From: Krumholzibacterium sp965370495
GTDB taxonomy: Bacteria; Krumholzibacteriota; Krumholzibacteriia; Krumholzibacteriales; Krumholzibacteriaceae
Assembly (NCBI GenBank): GCA_965370495.1
Contig: CBDUUV010000029.1
Location: forward strand, 1 to 24,788
DNA: 24,788 nucleotides
Reading direction: 5' to 3'
Translations under genes and position numbers: made by a program
In this document: one piece after another, positions 15,432 to 23,470 of the stretch
Layout: the number at the start of each line of letters is the position of its first letter
Position numbering within the stretch: position 1 is the first letter of the stretch
Notes under the pieces: model-generated
Seen by the model: the letters and a program-made list of their open reading frames with translations, nothing else
Database searches by the model: none
Told to the model about the DNA's origin: nothing

Positions 15432-16799
15432 TCAATTTGAGGCGCTTGAGCCAGTTTCCGGGCGGCGGTTATTATCCGCGGCAGTCTTGTTATCTGTTTT
15501 GTCGACGTAGTATTCGCCTCTCGGGTCCTTGATGGAGATCCGGTCCAGTTTTTCGATCTCTTTTCCGGCAAAGAGCAGGTAGGAATCCATATTCTCTGTA
15601 CTCACGGGTTTTGCCGGTGGAAGTTTCAGTTTTCGAGGATTGACGAATCTGCCGTTCTTCTTGACCCTGTAATCGAGATGAGGGCCGGTGGAATACCCCG
15701 TTGAGCCCACATATCCGATCGTAGCGCCCTGCTTGACCCTTACGCCTTTTTTAATCCCTTTGCCAAACTTGCTCAGGTGCAGGTAATAGCTGATATAGTT
15801 ACTGTTATGCCTTATCTTGATGTAATTGCCGTTCGCTCTTGTCCGTGAAGCTGTTATTACGGTGCCGTCACCGGTTGACATTATCGGTGTGCCGATCGGT
15901 GCAGCATAGTCGATTCCCAGGTGGGGCTTGTATTTATGCAGGACCGGATGAAACCGCCTGCGACTGTAACTCGAACTGATGCGCGTATAGTTGAGGGGTG
16001 CCCTCAGGAGTTGTTTGCGGAGTGATTTGCCTTCCTCGTCAAAATAGTCTATAAAATCTTTTTCATTTTCATACAGAAACGCGTAATTGCTGATTCCGCT
16101 TGTATTTAATTCAGCGGCGAGTATCCTGCCGATCCTGGTACCATTTTTGCTGCCAGGCCCCTCAAGCATTGTTTTTTCTTCGTAAATGACTTTGAAATAA
16201 TCGTTTTTTCTGATCTGGCTGAAGAAGTCGATATCCCAGGCATAGATATTCGCGATCTTTGCTCCAAGTTCGTTGGAAAGCCCCTGATCTATCAGCGACC
16301 CGAAAAAGGAAGTGGTGATTATACCTGAAGCCTTGCTGATAGATGTTGCGAAGGCGTATTCCTTTTTAGCGGTAACGTAACTGCCATCACTGGCAATAAC
16401 CTCGATATACGATTCCAATCCATCGAGTGAGAATGTGAGCCTTTCGAGGTTTCCGTCGCTACCTGTGAATATCTCGTAATGCTGCCCTGGCTTTATCCTC
16501 CCGAAATTGTATACCGGTTTGGAGGCCCTGATTATCGCGTCGATCTGTTGAGGTGATATTCCCCTATCCTTGAGAATATTAAAAAAGAAGTCGTTTTTTC
16601 CAACTACACCGGAAGATGACGGGTCTGGAACCTGGGTGGGGGATGGTTCGGCCAACAGGATCTCTGTTGCAGCAGAGTTCCCTGAAGAGGCAACCATAAG
16701 AAGTTCCTGCCGGTCCGGCGAGGTGCGGATTGTAAAATAGAATATCCCTGCAATCGCGACCAGGAGGACAAGAGCTGATGTAATTCTGTTTCTATTCAT
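15432..16799 (-). CDS. Murein DD-endopeptidase-like M23 peptidase (MepM/Csd3 type)
   Basis: Envelope zinc peptidase acting on peptidoglycan cross-links. Residues 7-22 are one hydrophobic N-terminal segment (anchor or signal), then a Ser/Pro-rich linker, a Csd3/OapA-like N-terminal domain (about 69-265; FFFNILKDRGISPQQIDAII, RIKPGQHYEIFTG, DYFKVIYEEK), and the M23 LytM domain (about 270-392). Metal ligands H293 and D297 (PHLGIDYAAP) and H374 (TGPHLDYRV), with catalytic H341 (YYLHLS), are all present, so it should be active. The N-terminal domain in relatives blocks the active site until displaced. A C-terminal tail of about 55 residues, charged and low in complexity, follows. It is the first gene of a probable two-gene unit with queH; a promoter is visible at 16824-16853. 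Confidence 0.92.
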   Translation of the reverse strand: MNRNRITSALVLLVAIAGIFYFTIRTSPDRQELLMVASSGNSAATEILLAEPSPTQVPDPSSSGVVGKNDFFFNILKDRGISPQQIDAIIRASKPVYNFGRIKPGQHYEIFTGSDGNLERLTFSLDGLESYIEVIASDGSYVTAKKEYAFATSISKASGIITTSFFGSLIDQGLSNELGAKIANIYAWDIDFFSQIRKNDYFKVIYEEKTMLEGPGSKNGTRIGRILAAELNTSGISNYAFLYENEKDFIDYFDEEGKSLRKQLLRAPLNYTRISSSYSRRRFHPVLHKYKPHLGIDYAAPIGTPIMSTGDGTVITASRTRANGNYIKIRHNSNYISYYLHLSKFGKGIKKGVRVKQGATIGYVGSTGYSTGPHLDYRVKKNGRFVNPRKLKLPPAKPVSTENMDSYLLFAGKEIEKLDRISIKDPRGEYYVDKTDNKTAADNNRRPETGSSASN

Positions 16800-16823
16800 A
16801 ATGTTTTTCTCTCAACTTGCCGT

Positions 16824-16853
16824 AAGATACCCGGAAGCCTTCGAGAGAGTCAA
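16824..16853 (-). promoter_or_regulatory. Promoter for the M23 peptidase-queH unit
   Basis: On the minus strand TTGACT (16848-16853) and TATCTT (16824-16829) are separated by 18 bases. The expected transcript start is about 18 bases ahead of the ATG at 16799. Confidence 0.5.
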
Positions 16854-16916
16854 GAAAAACCGTCAAATACAGGCAAGCGCAAAATTCAGGCCAAACCGGC
16901 CGCATAACACTGAACC

Positions 16917-16945
16917 TTGAAAAAAAGGAGCAGATGCGATACTTT
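16917..16945 (+). promoter_or_regulatory. Possible promoter for mrfB-mrfA
   Basis: TTGAAA (16917-16922), 17 bases, TACTTT (16940-16945), in the divergent 275-base gap; it would give a leader of about 125 bases. The -10 match is weak, so this is tentative. Confidence 0.3.
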
Positions 16946-17074
16946 TATTGAACCGGCATATCGGCGATCAGAGACGATTTGAGTGTAAGAACCGGTGTGC
17001 TGAATACCGGGGATTTGGGAATTGAGACGCGGCGAGCCGGTTGATCGCGAATCAAATATAAGCTGGCTGGCGGG

Positions 17075-18169
17075 ATGGTTATGATGGATGAGAGGAATGA
17101 CGGTCTCAGGGGGAAACTCGATGCCCTGAAGAAAAAAGCCGAAGTTGCCTATGGAAAGCAGGCCGGCAGGGGTGGGGTTCCTGAGGATCATTCCTTCGAG
17201 GGCATAGACCCTGCGGGCGGCCAGGCCAGCAGAGATGGGGGTTCTGCTGTAAAGGGTATTCCCGGGCCATTTTCCATATTTGAATCCCCTTCTATCGGTG
17301 ATGATATCTTCAAAGTGGTGGAAGGAAGTGATCCTGGCGGGAGTACCCATGGATCAGATGGTTTGGGTGCTGCCATCAGGTTCGCCTCAACTGGAAGGGC
17401 TGTATCCTGTTATCCTGATGTGGGGGGCACCGGGCAACTCTCGGGGTCCCTGGAAGACCTTGTCCCGGGCAGCCCGTATGAACTTGGTGGAGCGTCCTTC
17501 TACCGGGCATTATCCGGAGCAGAAACCGTCTGGGACAATGCACCTCAGATAAACGAAGAATACTTACAGGCCCTTTTGAGTGATTTTCCCTCTGGTGTTA
17601 AAGGGATGGAACCGCTGAAAATCTTGCAGGAAGTGGCCCCTGAAGATATCTGTTATCTTGATATCGAAACGACAGGGCTCAGAAATGCTCCGTTGTTTCT
17701 TGTCGGGCTGATGTATTCCAGCAAAGATAAACTGATGCAGGACCTGCTTTTTGCCCGTGACTACACAGAGGAAAAAACGGTTCTGAGGTTTTTGTCCGGA
17801 TTCCTGGGAAGGTTCAAGGTGCTTGTCACATTCAACGGTTTAAGCTTCGATATGCCGTTTATCGCCGAGCGGATGGCAGTGGAGGGGGTAGATTTTGACG
17901 CGTCTCCCCCGATGCATATCGATCTTTTGCGCGTGTCCCGCAAGGTGTTGAAAAAGAAGATCCCGAACCACAAGCTCCAGACCCTCGAGGTATTTGTTCT
18001 GGGCCGCAAAAGAGTCGGCGATATACCGGGAAGCGATATACCGGGCGCGTACCACGAATATGTCAGGACCGGTAATGCCGGGTTGATGGCAAAAGTTATT
18101 TACCATAACCGGCTTGACCTGTTGTCCATGCTCGAACTGGTGACGGTATTTCTGGCGGGGAGCAGGTGA
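17075..18169 (+). CDS. mrfB: MrfB/YprB-type DEDDh exonuclease
   Basis: Ribonuclease-H-like exonuclease that in Bacillus subtilis works with the MrfA helicase to repair mitomycin C adducts. The catalytic core spans about residues 187-362: D196 and E198 in YLDIETTGL, N254 and D259 in TFNGLSFDMPFI, the HIDLL motif, the family piece VGDIPGSDIPGAYHEYVRTG, and H344/D348 in YHNRLDLLSML, giving a full DEDDh set. The first 180 residues are Gly/Ser/Asp-rich and mostly low complexity, without a fold I recognise; the TPR-like C-terminal part found in some Gram-positive homologues is absent. Several Met codons (17075, 17081, 17084) could be the start; none has a strong ribosome site. mrfA follows on the same strand, which supports the pairing. 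Confidence 0.88.
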   Translation: MVMMDERNDGLRGKLDALKKKAEVAYGKQAGRGGVPEDHSFEGIDPAGGQASRDGGSAVKGIPGPFSIFESPSIGDDIFKVVEGSDPGGSTHGSDGLGAAIRFASTGRAVSCYPDVGGTGQLSGSLEDLVPGSPYELGGASFYRALSGAETVWDNAPQINEEYLQALLSDFPSGVKGMEPLKILQEVAPEDICYLDIETTGLRNAPLFLVGLMYSSKDKLMQDLLFARDYTEEKTVLRFLSGFLGRFKVLVTFNGLSFDMPFIAERMAVEGVDFDASPPMHIDLLRVSRKVLKKKIPNHKLQTLEVFVLGRKRVGDIPGSDIPGAYHEYVRTGNAGLMAKVIYHNRLDLLSMLELVTVFLAGSR

Positions 18170-18259
18170 ATCCGGTGAAATCGACAGGTATGTACTAAAC
18201 CGGGCCTGTACGGCGGGATGTCTTCATGGCCGGGTTGTGACCCGGCAAAAGGAGCGATT

Positions 18260-20698
18260 TTGGACGCGGAAAAATTTCTTAAAAAGATAAAAACCGATGA
18301 TTTCTACAGGAAACAGATTGTTCACAAGCATACCATCGCGGTTCGGAAGGAAAAATTCGGGAAACTGAAGACACCTTTGCCAGGCGAGCTTAAGGCTGTT
18401 CTTGCCAGGGACGGTATCAAGGACCTCTATACTCACCAGGTCGAAGCGGTGGAAGCTCTTCGAATGGGGCGCGACGTCGTTATAGTTACATCGACTGCCA
18501 GTGGAAAGACCCTTTGCTACAATATCCCTGTGCTGGAAAGCATTATCGAGGATCCCGAGAGCAGGGCGCTCTACCTTTTTCCAACGAAGGCCCTTGCGCA
18601 GGACCAGCTCAGGGTTGTAAACAGGTATGGCAGTGATGACAGTATAAGGTTCAAGGCCGGAACCTATGACGGTGATACGCCGGGGCCGCTGAGGAGAAAA
18701 TTGCGTGACGAGGCGAGGATCCTTCTGACCAACCCCGATATGCTCCACTCGGGGATACTGCCGAATCATTCCAGGTGGGCTCCGTTCTTTACGAATCTCA
18801 AGTATATCGTTGTTGATGAAATTCATACATACAGGGGGATATTCGGATCGCATGTAGCTAATGTGATCAGGCGGCTTTCGAGAGTATGCGAACACTATGG
18901 CGCCAGGCCTGTCTTTGCCGCCTCGTCGGCCACGATCGCCAATCCTGGTGAACATGCCAAAAAACTTCTTGGCTGTAATAAGGTCAAGGTCGTCGATAGA
19001 GATGGTTCTCCACGCGGGCGGAAACAGTTTCTGATGTGGAACCCGCCGACAATAGATGCCTGGGAAATGGAGCGCAGAAGCTCGAATATCGAGGCGGCCG
19101 ACATCGTGACGAAACTCGTTCTCGACGACGTTCAGACAATTGCCTTTGTTCGTGCCAGGGTTGTAAGCGAGATCATCACCAGGTATACGCGTGAGAAGCT
19201 CGGGGAACACCGGGCGTCGATGAAAGATCTGGTCCACCCATACAGGGGCGGATACCTTCCGGAGGAGAGAAGAGCGATAGAAAAGAAGCTTTTCGAGGGT
19301 GAACTCAAAGCAGTAATAAGCACGAATGCCCTGGAACTCGGGATAGATGTCGGAGAGCTTCAAGCAGCTGTTATTGTCGGGTATCCCGGCAGCATCGCTT
19401 CGACGTGGCAGCAGGCCGGCAGGGCAGGAAGGGGCGAGGAAGAGGCGCTGATATTCTTTTTGCCCTACAACACCCCGCTTGACCAGTACCTTGTGAGGCA
19501 TCCTGATTATTTCTTCAAGCAATCACCTGAGAACGCGATCATAGATCCCACGAATCCACACATACTCCTCGGCCAGATGAGGGCGGCGGCTTTCGAACTG
19601 CCGCTGGGCGTGAAGGAAGTCGAGGAAATGGGTGAATACGCTCCGGCAATCGCGGGGCTTCTCGAGGAGGAACGGGACCTGAACTTCGTTAAGGGAAGCT
19701 GGTACTGGCGAGGGTACGGGTATCCCGCGGCAAGCGTGAACCTGAGGAACATCTCCGACAGCATTTACACGATCATTGATGAATCTGACGGAAACTGCGT
19801 TATTGGAACGATCGACGAGGCAAGCGCGTTCCAGCAGGTGCATACACAGGCGATATATCTGCACGAAGCGGAGACTTACTTTGTGCGTGACCTTGATGTC
19901 GAGAAGAAGATCGTGTTTGTCGAAAGGACGAATGTCGATTATTTCACGCAGTCGCTTACGGAGACGCAGGTCAAGGTTGACCGCGAGGAGAAAGATGACA
20001 CATGGCGCGTGAGCAAAATCGCGTTCGGGGAAGTCTCTGTTACCGACCTTACATTCATGTTCAAGAAGATCAAGTTTGGAAGCCGCGATTCGATAGGGTA
20101 CGGCAAGATCGACCTGCCGCCCCAGGTTCTCGAGACCGCAGGTTTGTGGATAGTACCGCCCCCGGAGGTCCTGGCGCTTGTGCGCAAGTGGGGAAGGGTC
20201 CCGGCGGAGGGATTGCTCGGGCTGTCGAACGTGCTTCGTGAGGTAGTGCCTCTGTTCGTGATGTGCGATCCTCTGGATATCGGCACAACAGTCAATTCGA
20301 GATCGACTGGCAGCCCGGCTGTGTACCTGTACGATAAATATCCTGGAGGGCTGGGATTTGCCCTGAAGGCGTACGATCTGGTCGAAGAGATCATGCAGGC
20401 CGCTCATGAGCTTATCGATACATGCCAGTGTAAGCACGGGTGTCCATCATGCGTCGGTTCGCCGATACCGCCATTTTCGCAACTCGATGCTGATACGGGC
20501 GGGCGCGGGATGATACCTGACAGGGAAGCCGCCCTCGTGGTCCTGCATTATATGCTGCAGATAGAAGCTTATGAGCCCGCGCCTCCCGAAAACAGCAGCG
20601 GTGGGAAGAAAGTTGAGCGCCCGAAAGGTAAACCGCTGCCGGTTGAGCTCGAGAAGAAGCTGCGTCAAACGCTGCTGAAGAAGAAAAGCAAGAGGTAG
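18260..20698 (+). CDS. mrfA: MrfA/YprA-type DEAD/DEAH-box DNA helicase with C-terminal zinc-binding domain
   Basis: Superfamily 2 3'-5' DNA helicase related to Hrq1. I prefer TTG 18260, with AAAAGGAG (18247-18254) five bases upstream, over ATG 18218, which has no ribosome site at a usable distance. With that start the motifs are: LYTHQVEAVEALRMGRDVV (Q-motif region, about 56-74), Walker A TSTASGKT (77-84), TNPDMLHSGILP, DEIH box (186-189), SATIANP (about 223-229), then the second RecA domain with STNALELGIDVGEL and the arginine-finger motif QQAGRAGRG. The C-terminal DUF1998-type region has four cysteines C722, C724, C728, C731 (CQCKHGCPSC), a likely metal site, and KYPGGLGFA before it. A Lys-rich tail of about 25 residues ends the protein. 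Close resemblance to B. subtilis YprA throughout (LYLFPTKALAQDQ, NLKYIVVDEIHTYRGIFG). It forms a unit with the exonuclease gene just upstream. Confidence 0.93.
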   Translation: MDAEKFLKKIKTDDFYRKQIVHKHTIAVRKEKFGKLKTPLPGELKAVLARDGIKDLYTHQVEAVEALRMGRDVVIVTSTASGKTLCYNIPVLESIIEDPESRALYLFPTKALAQDQLRVVNRYGSDDSIRFKAGTYDGDTPGPLRRKLRDEARILLTNPDMLHSGILPNHSRWAPFFTNLKYIVVDEIHTYRGIFGSHVANVIRRLSRVCEHYGARPVFAASSATIANPGEHAKKLLGCNKVKVVDRDGSPRGRKQFLMWNPPTIDAWEMERRSSNIEAADIVTKLVLDDVQTIAFVRARVVSEIITRYTREKLGEHRASMKDLVHPYRGGYLPEERRAIEKKLFEGELKAVISTNALELGIDVGELQAAVIVGYPGSIASTWQQAGRAGRGEEEALIFFLPYNTPLDQYLVRHPDYFFKQSPENAIIDPTNPHILLGQMRAAAFELPLGVKEVEEMGEYAPAIAGLLEEERDLNFVKGSWYWRGYGYPAASVNLRNISDSIYTIIDESDGNCVIGTIDEASAFQQVHTQAIYLHEAETYFVRDLDVEKKIVFVERTNVDYFTQSLTETQVKVDREEKDDTWRVSKIAFGEVSVTDLTFMFKKIKFGSRDSIGYGKIDLPPQVLETAGLWIVPPPEVLALVRKWGRVPAEGLLGLSNVLREVVPLFVMCDPLDIGTTVNSRSTGSPAVYLYDKYPGGLGFALKAYDLVEEIMQAAHELIDTCQCKHGCPSCVGSPIPPFSQLDADTGGRGMIPDREAALVVLHYMLQIEAYEPAPPENSSGGKKVERPKGKPLPVELEKKLRQTLLKKKSKR

Positions 20699-20940
20699 AG
20701 GGGGGCGGCGTTTTTCTCAGGTCTTCCTGTCCCTCTATAGCAGCGCACCGGTCATGTCAACCGAGCCTGGTTTCCTGTGTGTCCCTTGTAGCCAGAGTGC
20801 CGCCCGGCCCCATCCCTTCCACAACATCCAGTATCTCTTCCCATATCGCTCTGCTGATGCAAAGAAGCCTCTCTGACAGAACAGGGGGGTCACCTTGTCT
20901 GTTCCTATTCCCAGGAAATCGGGATTGATTTATGGACTCC
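20699..20940. other. Non-coding gap after mrfA
   Basis: No gene with a start and ribosome site is visible. On the minus strand a frame stays open from about 20945 down to a TGA near 20760, but it has no credible start codon and no family I recognise. The right end of the gap carries the promoter/operator region of the next cassette. Confidence 0.5.
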
Positions 20941-20942
20941 GG

Positions 20943-20978
20943 ATGTTATTTTGTGATACAATTATATAACATGTATCA
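20943..20978 (+). promoter_or_regulatory. Extended -10 promoter overlapped by nested palindromes (operator-like)
   Basis: TGATACAAT (20954-20962) matches the extended -10 pattern TGnTAnAAT. Two interrupted inverted repeats overlap it: TGATACA / TGTATCA (20954-20960 with 20972-20978, 11-base spacer) and ATGTTAT / ATAACAT (20943-20949 with 20966-20972). A third, TTGT / ACAA, lies inside. A regulator dimer bound here would cover the -10 and start site, so repression of the downstream cassette is a natural inference. It lies about 35 bases ahead of the SxtJ-like gene start. Confidence 0.5.
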
Positions 20979-21011
20979 GTTCGCTCGCCTCCCTGTAAGG
21001 ATGGGTAAAAA

Positions 21012-21416
21012 ATGAGTGCCAGGAAACCGGGGGTGTTCCCTCGTTCGATATCGAAAGATCAGGCAAAGGACACGGGGATGGCTTTCGTCCTCATATGCCT
21101 TCTGCTGACGTTCTTTCTTGATAACCTCCTTTATGCGAAGATTGCGGTTGCGGTGCTCGTCGTGGACATGGTAGCCCCAAATTTCTTTAAATATCCGGCC
21201 TATCTCTGGCTCGGGCTGTCACATCTGATAGGCAGTGTTGTATCGAGAATTCTTCTGTCCCTGATCTTTTTCATCATCGTGACACCGGTCGGTCTTTTCA
21301 GAAGATTATTTCGGTTTGATTCTCTGATGCTGAAAAGATTCAAGAAAAACAATAAATCGGTAATGGTCGAAAGAAACAAGGTATTCATCAGAGAGGACCT
21401 GGAAAGGCCCTACTGA
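21012..21416 (+). CDS. SxtJ-like small membrane protein
   Basis: 134 residues. Two or three hydrophobic segments are visible: about 23-36 and 43-54 (MAFVLICLLLTFFL; KIAVAVLVVDMVA), then about 66-94 (YLWLGLSHLIGSVVSRILLSLIFFIIVTPVGLFRR, quoted here only in outline). It ends in a basic then mixed-charge cytoplasmic tail that closes with REDLERPY. The pattern and gene neighbourhood fit the SxtJ family, whose biochemical role is unknown but which repeatedly accompanies NodU/SxtI-type carbamoyltransferases. AAGGA lies 11 bases ahead of ATG 21012, a loose spacing. The next gene starts 13 bases after the stop. It is presumably the first gene of the four-gene cassette and may help place the carbamoyltransferase at the membrane (inference). 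Confidence 0.8.
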   Translation: MSARKPGVFPRSISKDQAKDTGMAFVLICLLLTFFLDNLLYAKIAVAVLVVDMVAPNFFKYPAYLWLGLSHLIGSVVSRILLSLIFFIIVTPVGLFRRLFRFDSLMLKRFKKNNKSVMVERNKVFIREDLERPY

Positions 21417-21429
21417 ACCTGGAGTTGCA

Positions 21430-21579
21430 ATGGAATTTCTTAAGGATCTCTGGGGACTCCTGAAAACCCGGAAAAAATTCTGGCTTCTGCCTATAATCCT
21501 CATTCTTCTTCTTTTCGGAGTTCTTATCGTACTAACAGCCGGTTCGGCAATAGCTCCTTTCATTTACACGATCTTCTAG
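21430..21579 (+). CDS. DUF5989 (SxtK-like) 49-residue membrane peptide
   Basis: A very short gene: ATG 21430 with CTGGAG 5-6 bases upstream, stop TAG 21577. The protein starts MEFLKDLWGLLKTRKKFW, an amphipathic, basic N-terminus. A single hydrophobic helix follows (about residues 18-37), then the short tail TAGSAIAPFIYTIF. This is the conserved layout of DUF5989, which sits next to carbamoyltransferase genes in many bacteria and corresponds in position and size to SxtK. The stop codon overlaps the ribosome site AGGAGGG of the carbamoyltransferase, so translation is likely coupled. Function unknown; a membrane docking or accessory subunit is inferred. It is easily missed by length cut-offs. 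Confidence 0.85.
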   Translation: MEFLKDLWGLLKTRKKFWLLPIILILLLFGVLIVLTAGSAIAPFIYTIF

Positions 21580-21590
21580 GAGGGACCGGA

Positions 21591-23450
21591 TTGCCACAAG
21601 CAATACTCGGATTATCGGCCTACTATCACGACAGCGCCGCGGCGCTCATCATAGACGGGGAGCTATTCGCAGCGCACGAGGAAAGATTCACGAGAAAAAA
21701 GCACGATCCATCTTTTCCCCTCAACGCTGCAAGGTACGTCCTCTCCGAAGCAGGAATTGAATACTCCGATCTGGACGCGGTCGTGTTTTATGACAAGCCC
21801 TACCTGAAGTTCGAGAGGCTGCTTGAAACGTACCACGCATTCGCGCCGAGTGGCTTGATGAGCTTTCTTTCGGCGATACCGGTGTGGATAAAGGAAAAAC
21901 TCTTCATGAAGAAGATGCTGGCCGAGGAACTTGCGAAGCTGGGGGAGGGAAAAGTCTCCGTTTTATTTCCCGAGCATCATCTTTCTCACGCGGCGAGCGC
22001 CTTCTACCCCTCACCCTTCGAGGAAGCGGCTATCCTCACGATAGACGGAGTGGGTGAATGGGCCACTACGACGCTTGGACACGGGAAGGGCAGGGAGTTG
22101 AGCATTCTCAAGGAGCTTCACTTTCCGCATTCAATAGGACTTCTCTATTCCGCCTTCACCTATTACACAGGGTTCAGAGTAAACAGCGGTGAATATAAGC
22201 TGATGGGCCTTGCCCCTTACGGCAATCCCGAGGGAGGAAGAACGCAGGAGTTTATCGATAAGATCAAGGATGAGCTGGTCGATATCAGAAAAGACGGTTC
22301 TCTTCTTCTGAATATGGATTATTTTAAATTCGCCACTGGATTAAAGATGACCAACGACAGGAAATGGGCCAGGCTCTTCGGGATCCCTCCCCGCAAGGCA
22401 GAGTCGTCCGTAATCGACCAGGACTACATGGACATGGCCCTGGCGATCCAGCGAGTAACTGAAGAAGTCGTATTTTTGCTGGCAGACGAAGCGAAGAAAC
22501 TTACAGGCTGTGATAACCTGGTCATGGCTGGCGGAGTGGCGCTTAACAGCGTGGCAAACGGAAAGATTCTGAGGAACGGTCCCTTTAAAGATATCTGGAC
22601 TCAGCCTGCGGCAGGCGACGCGGGCGGAGCCCTCGGAGCGGCATACATCGGATGGTATCTCTGGAAGGACATGGACCGCAAGATCGACGATACTCCCGAC
22701 TCGATGAAGGGAGCCTATCTTGGCCCGGAGTTCAGCGAAAGAGACACGCTGAATATGATCAGAAAATATGGCGCGAAACACAGGCACTATGAAGATTTTC
22801 AGGAATTGATAAAAAATGTTGCAAGTCTTATGGCGACAGGCAAAGTCGTTGGCTGGTACCAGGGAAGGATGGAGTACGGCCCGAGGGCGCTGGGCAACAG
22901 GTCGATCCTCGGCGATGCCAGAAACCCCGAGATGCAGAAAAAGATGAACCTCAAGATCAAGTATCGTGAGGGATTCAGGCCGTTCGCCCCCTCTGTCCTC
23001 GAAGAAGACATCCAGGAGTTTTTCGATCTCGACAGACCTTCCCCCTATATGCTCCTGGTCATCCCGGTCCAGGAAAGCCACAGATCTCCGCTTCCCGAAG
23101 GATATTACGAGATGCCTCTCTACGAGAGACTTTACCATCTCCGCTCCGACATTCCCGCAGTGACCCACATAGATTTCTCCGCCAGGATCCAGAGTGTCAA
23201 CAAAGCGACTAATTTCCGTTACTGGAGCCTCATCAACGAGTTCAAGAAGCAGACCGGTTATGGAGTTATCGTCAACACAAGTTTCAACGTCCGTGGTGAA
23301 CCGATTGTCTGTACACCCGACGACGCGTTCAGGTGTTTCATGAGAACTGAGATGGATTATCTTGTGATCGGTAACAACTTTTTCGACAAGAAAGATCAGA
23401 AGGCGCTGTCAGAAGACATCGACTGGAAAGAGAAGTTTAAGCTCGATTAG
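21591..23450 (+). CDS. O-carbamoyltransferase, NodU/CmcH/SxtI family
   Basis: Transfers a carbamoyl group from carbamoyl phosphate via carbamoyl-adenylate to a hydroxyl of a sugar, antibiotic or other acceptor. The TTG start at 21591 is set by AGGAGGG (21578-21584), 6 bases away. The N-terminal ASKHA/Kae1-like domain (about 1-360) starts ILGLSAYYHDSAAALI and holds the metal/ATP motif EHHLSHAASAFYPSPF (H129, H130, H133) and TIDGVGEWATT; NSGEYKLMGLAPYG and VMAGGVALNSVANG follow. The C-terminal YrdC-like carbamoyltransferase domain (about 400-605) has WYQGRMEYGPRALGNRSIL, FRPFAPSVL and VIVNTSFNVRGEPIV. Length 619 is usual. It lies between the DUF5989 peptide and the SGNH hydrolase genes. The acceptor is unknown; no saxitoxin-type or antibiotic genes are present, so a surface glycan or lipid is more likely. 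Confidence 0.92.
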   Translation: MPQAILGLSAYYHDSAAALIIDGELFAAHEERFTRKKHDPSFPLNAARYVLSEAGIEYSDLDAVVFYDKPYLKFERLLETYHAFAPSGLMSFLSAIPVWIKEKLFMKKMLAEELAKLGEGKVSVLFPEHHLSHAASAFYPSPFEEAAILTIDGVGEWATTTLGHGKGRELSILKELHFPHSIGLLYSAFTYYTGFRVNSGEYKLMGLAPYGNPEGGRTQEFIDKIKDELVDIRKDGSLLLNMDYFKFATGLKMTNDRKWARLFGIPPRKAESSVIDQDYMDMALAIQRVTEEVVFLLADEAKKLTGCDNLVMAGGVALNSVANGKILRNGPFKDIWTQPAAGDAGGALGAAYIGWYLWKDMDRKIDDTPDSMKGAYLGPEFSERDTLNMIRKYGAKHRHYEDFQELIKNVASLMATGKVVGWYQGRMEYGPRALGNRSILGDARNPEMQKKMNLKIKYREGFRPFAPSVLEEDIQEFFDLDRPSPYMLLVIPVQESHRSPLPEGYYEMPLYERLYHLRSDIPAVTHIDFSARIQSVNKATNFRYWSLINEFKKQTGYGVIVNTSFNVRGEPIVCTPDDAFRCFMRTEMDYLVIGNNFFDKKDQKALSEDIDWKEKFKLD

Positions 23451-23470
23451 ACAGCCACGATCGATTTGAA

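Noticed and set aside
16926..16950. Ribosome-site-like AAAGGAG followed by a five-codon frame MRYFY before mrfB
   Set aside because: Too short and without attenuator-type structure downstream.
20755..20945. Minus-strand frame open for about 60 codons in the gap after mrfA (contains SERLLCISRAIWEEILDVV)
   Set aside because: No ATG/GTG/TTG with a ribosome site near its beginning, no recognised family, and such lengths occur by chance; possibly a gene remnant but not supportable.
21001..21015. Four-codon frame ATG-GGT-AAA-AAA-TGA overlapping the SxtJ-like start by ATGA
   Set aside because: Could be a coupling leader, but four codons without other support cannot be told from chance.
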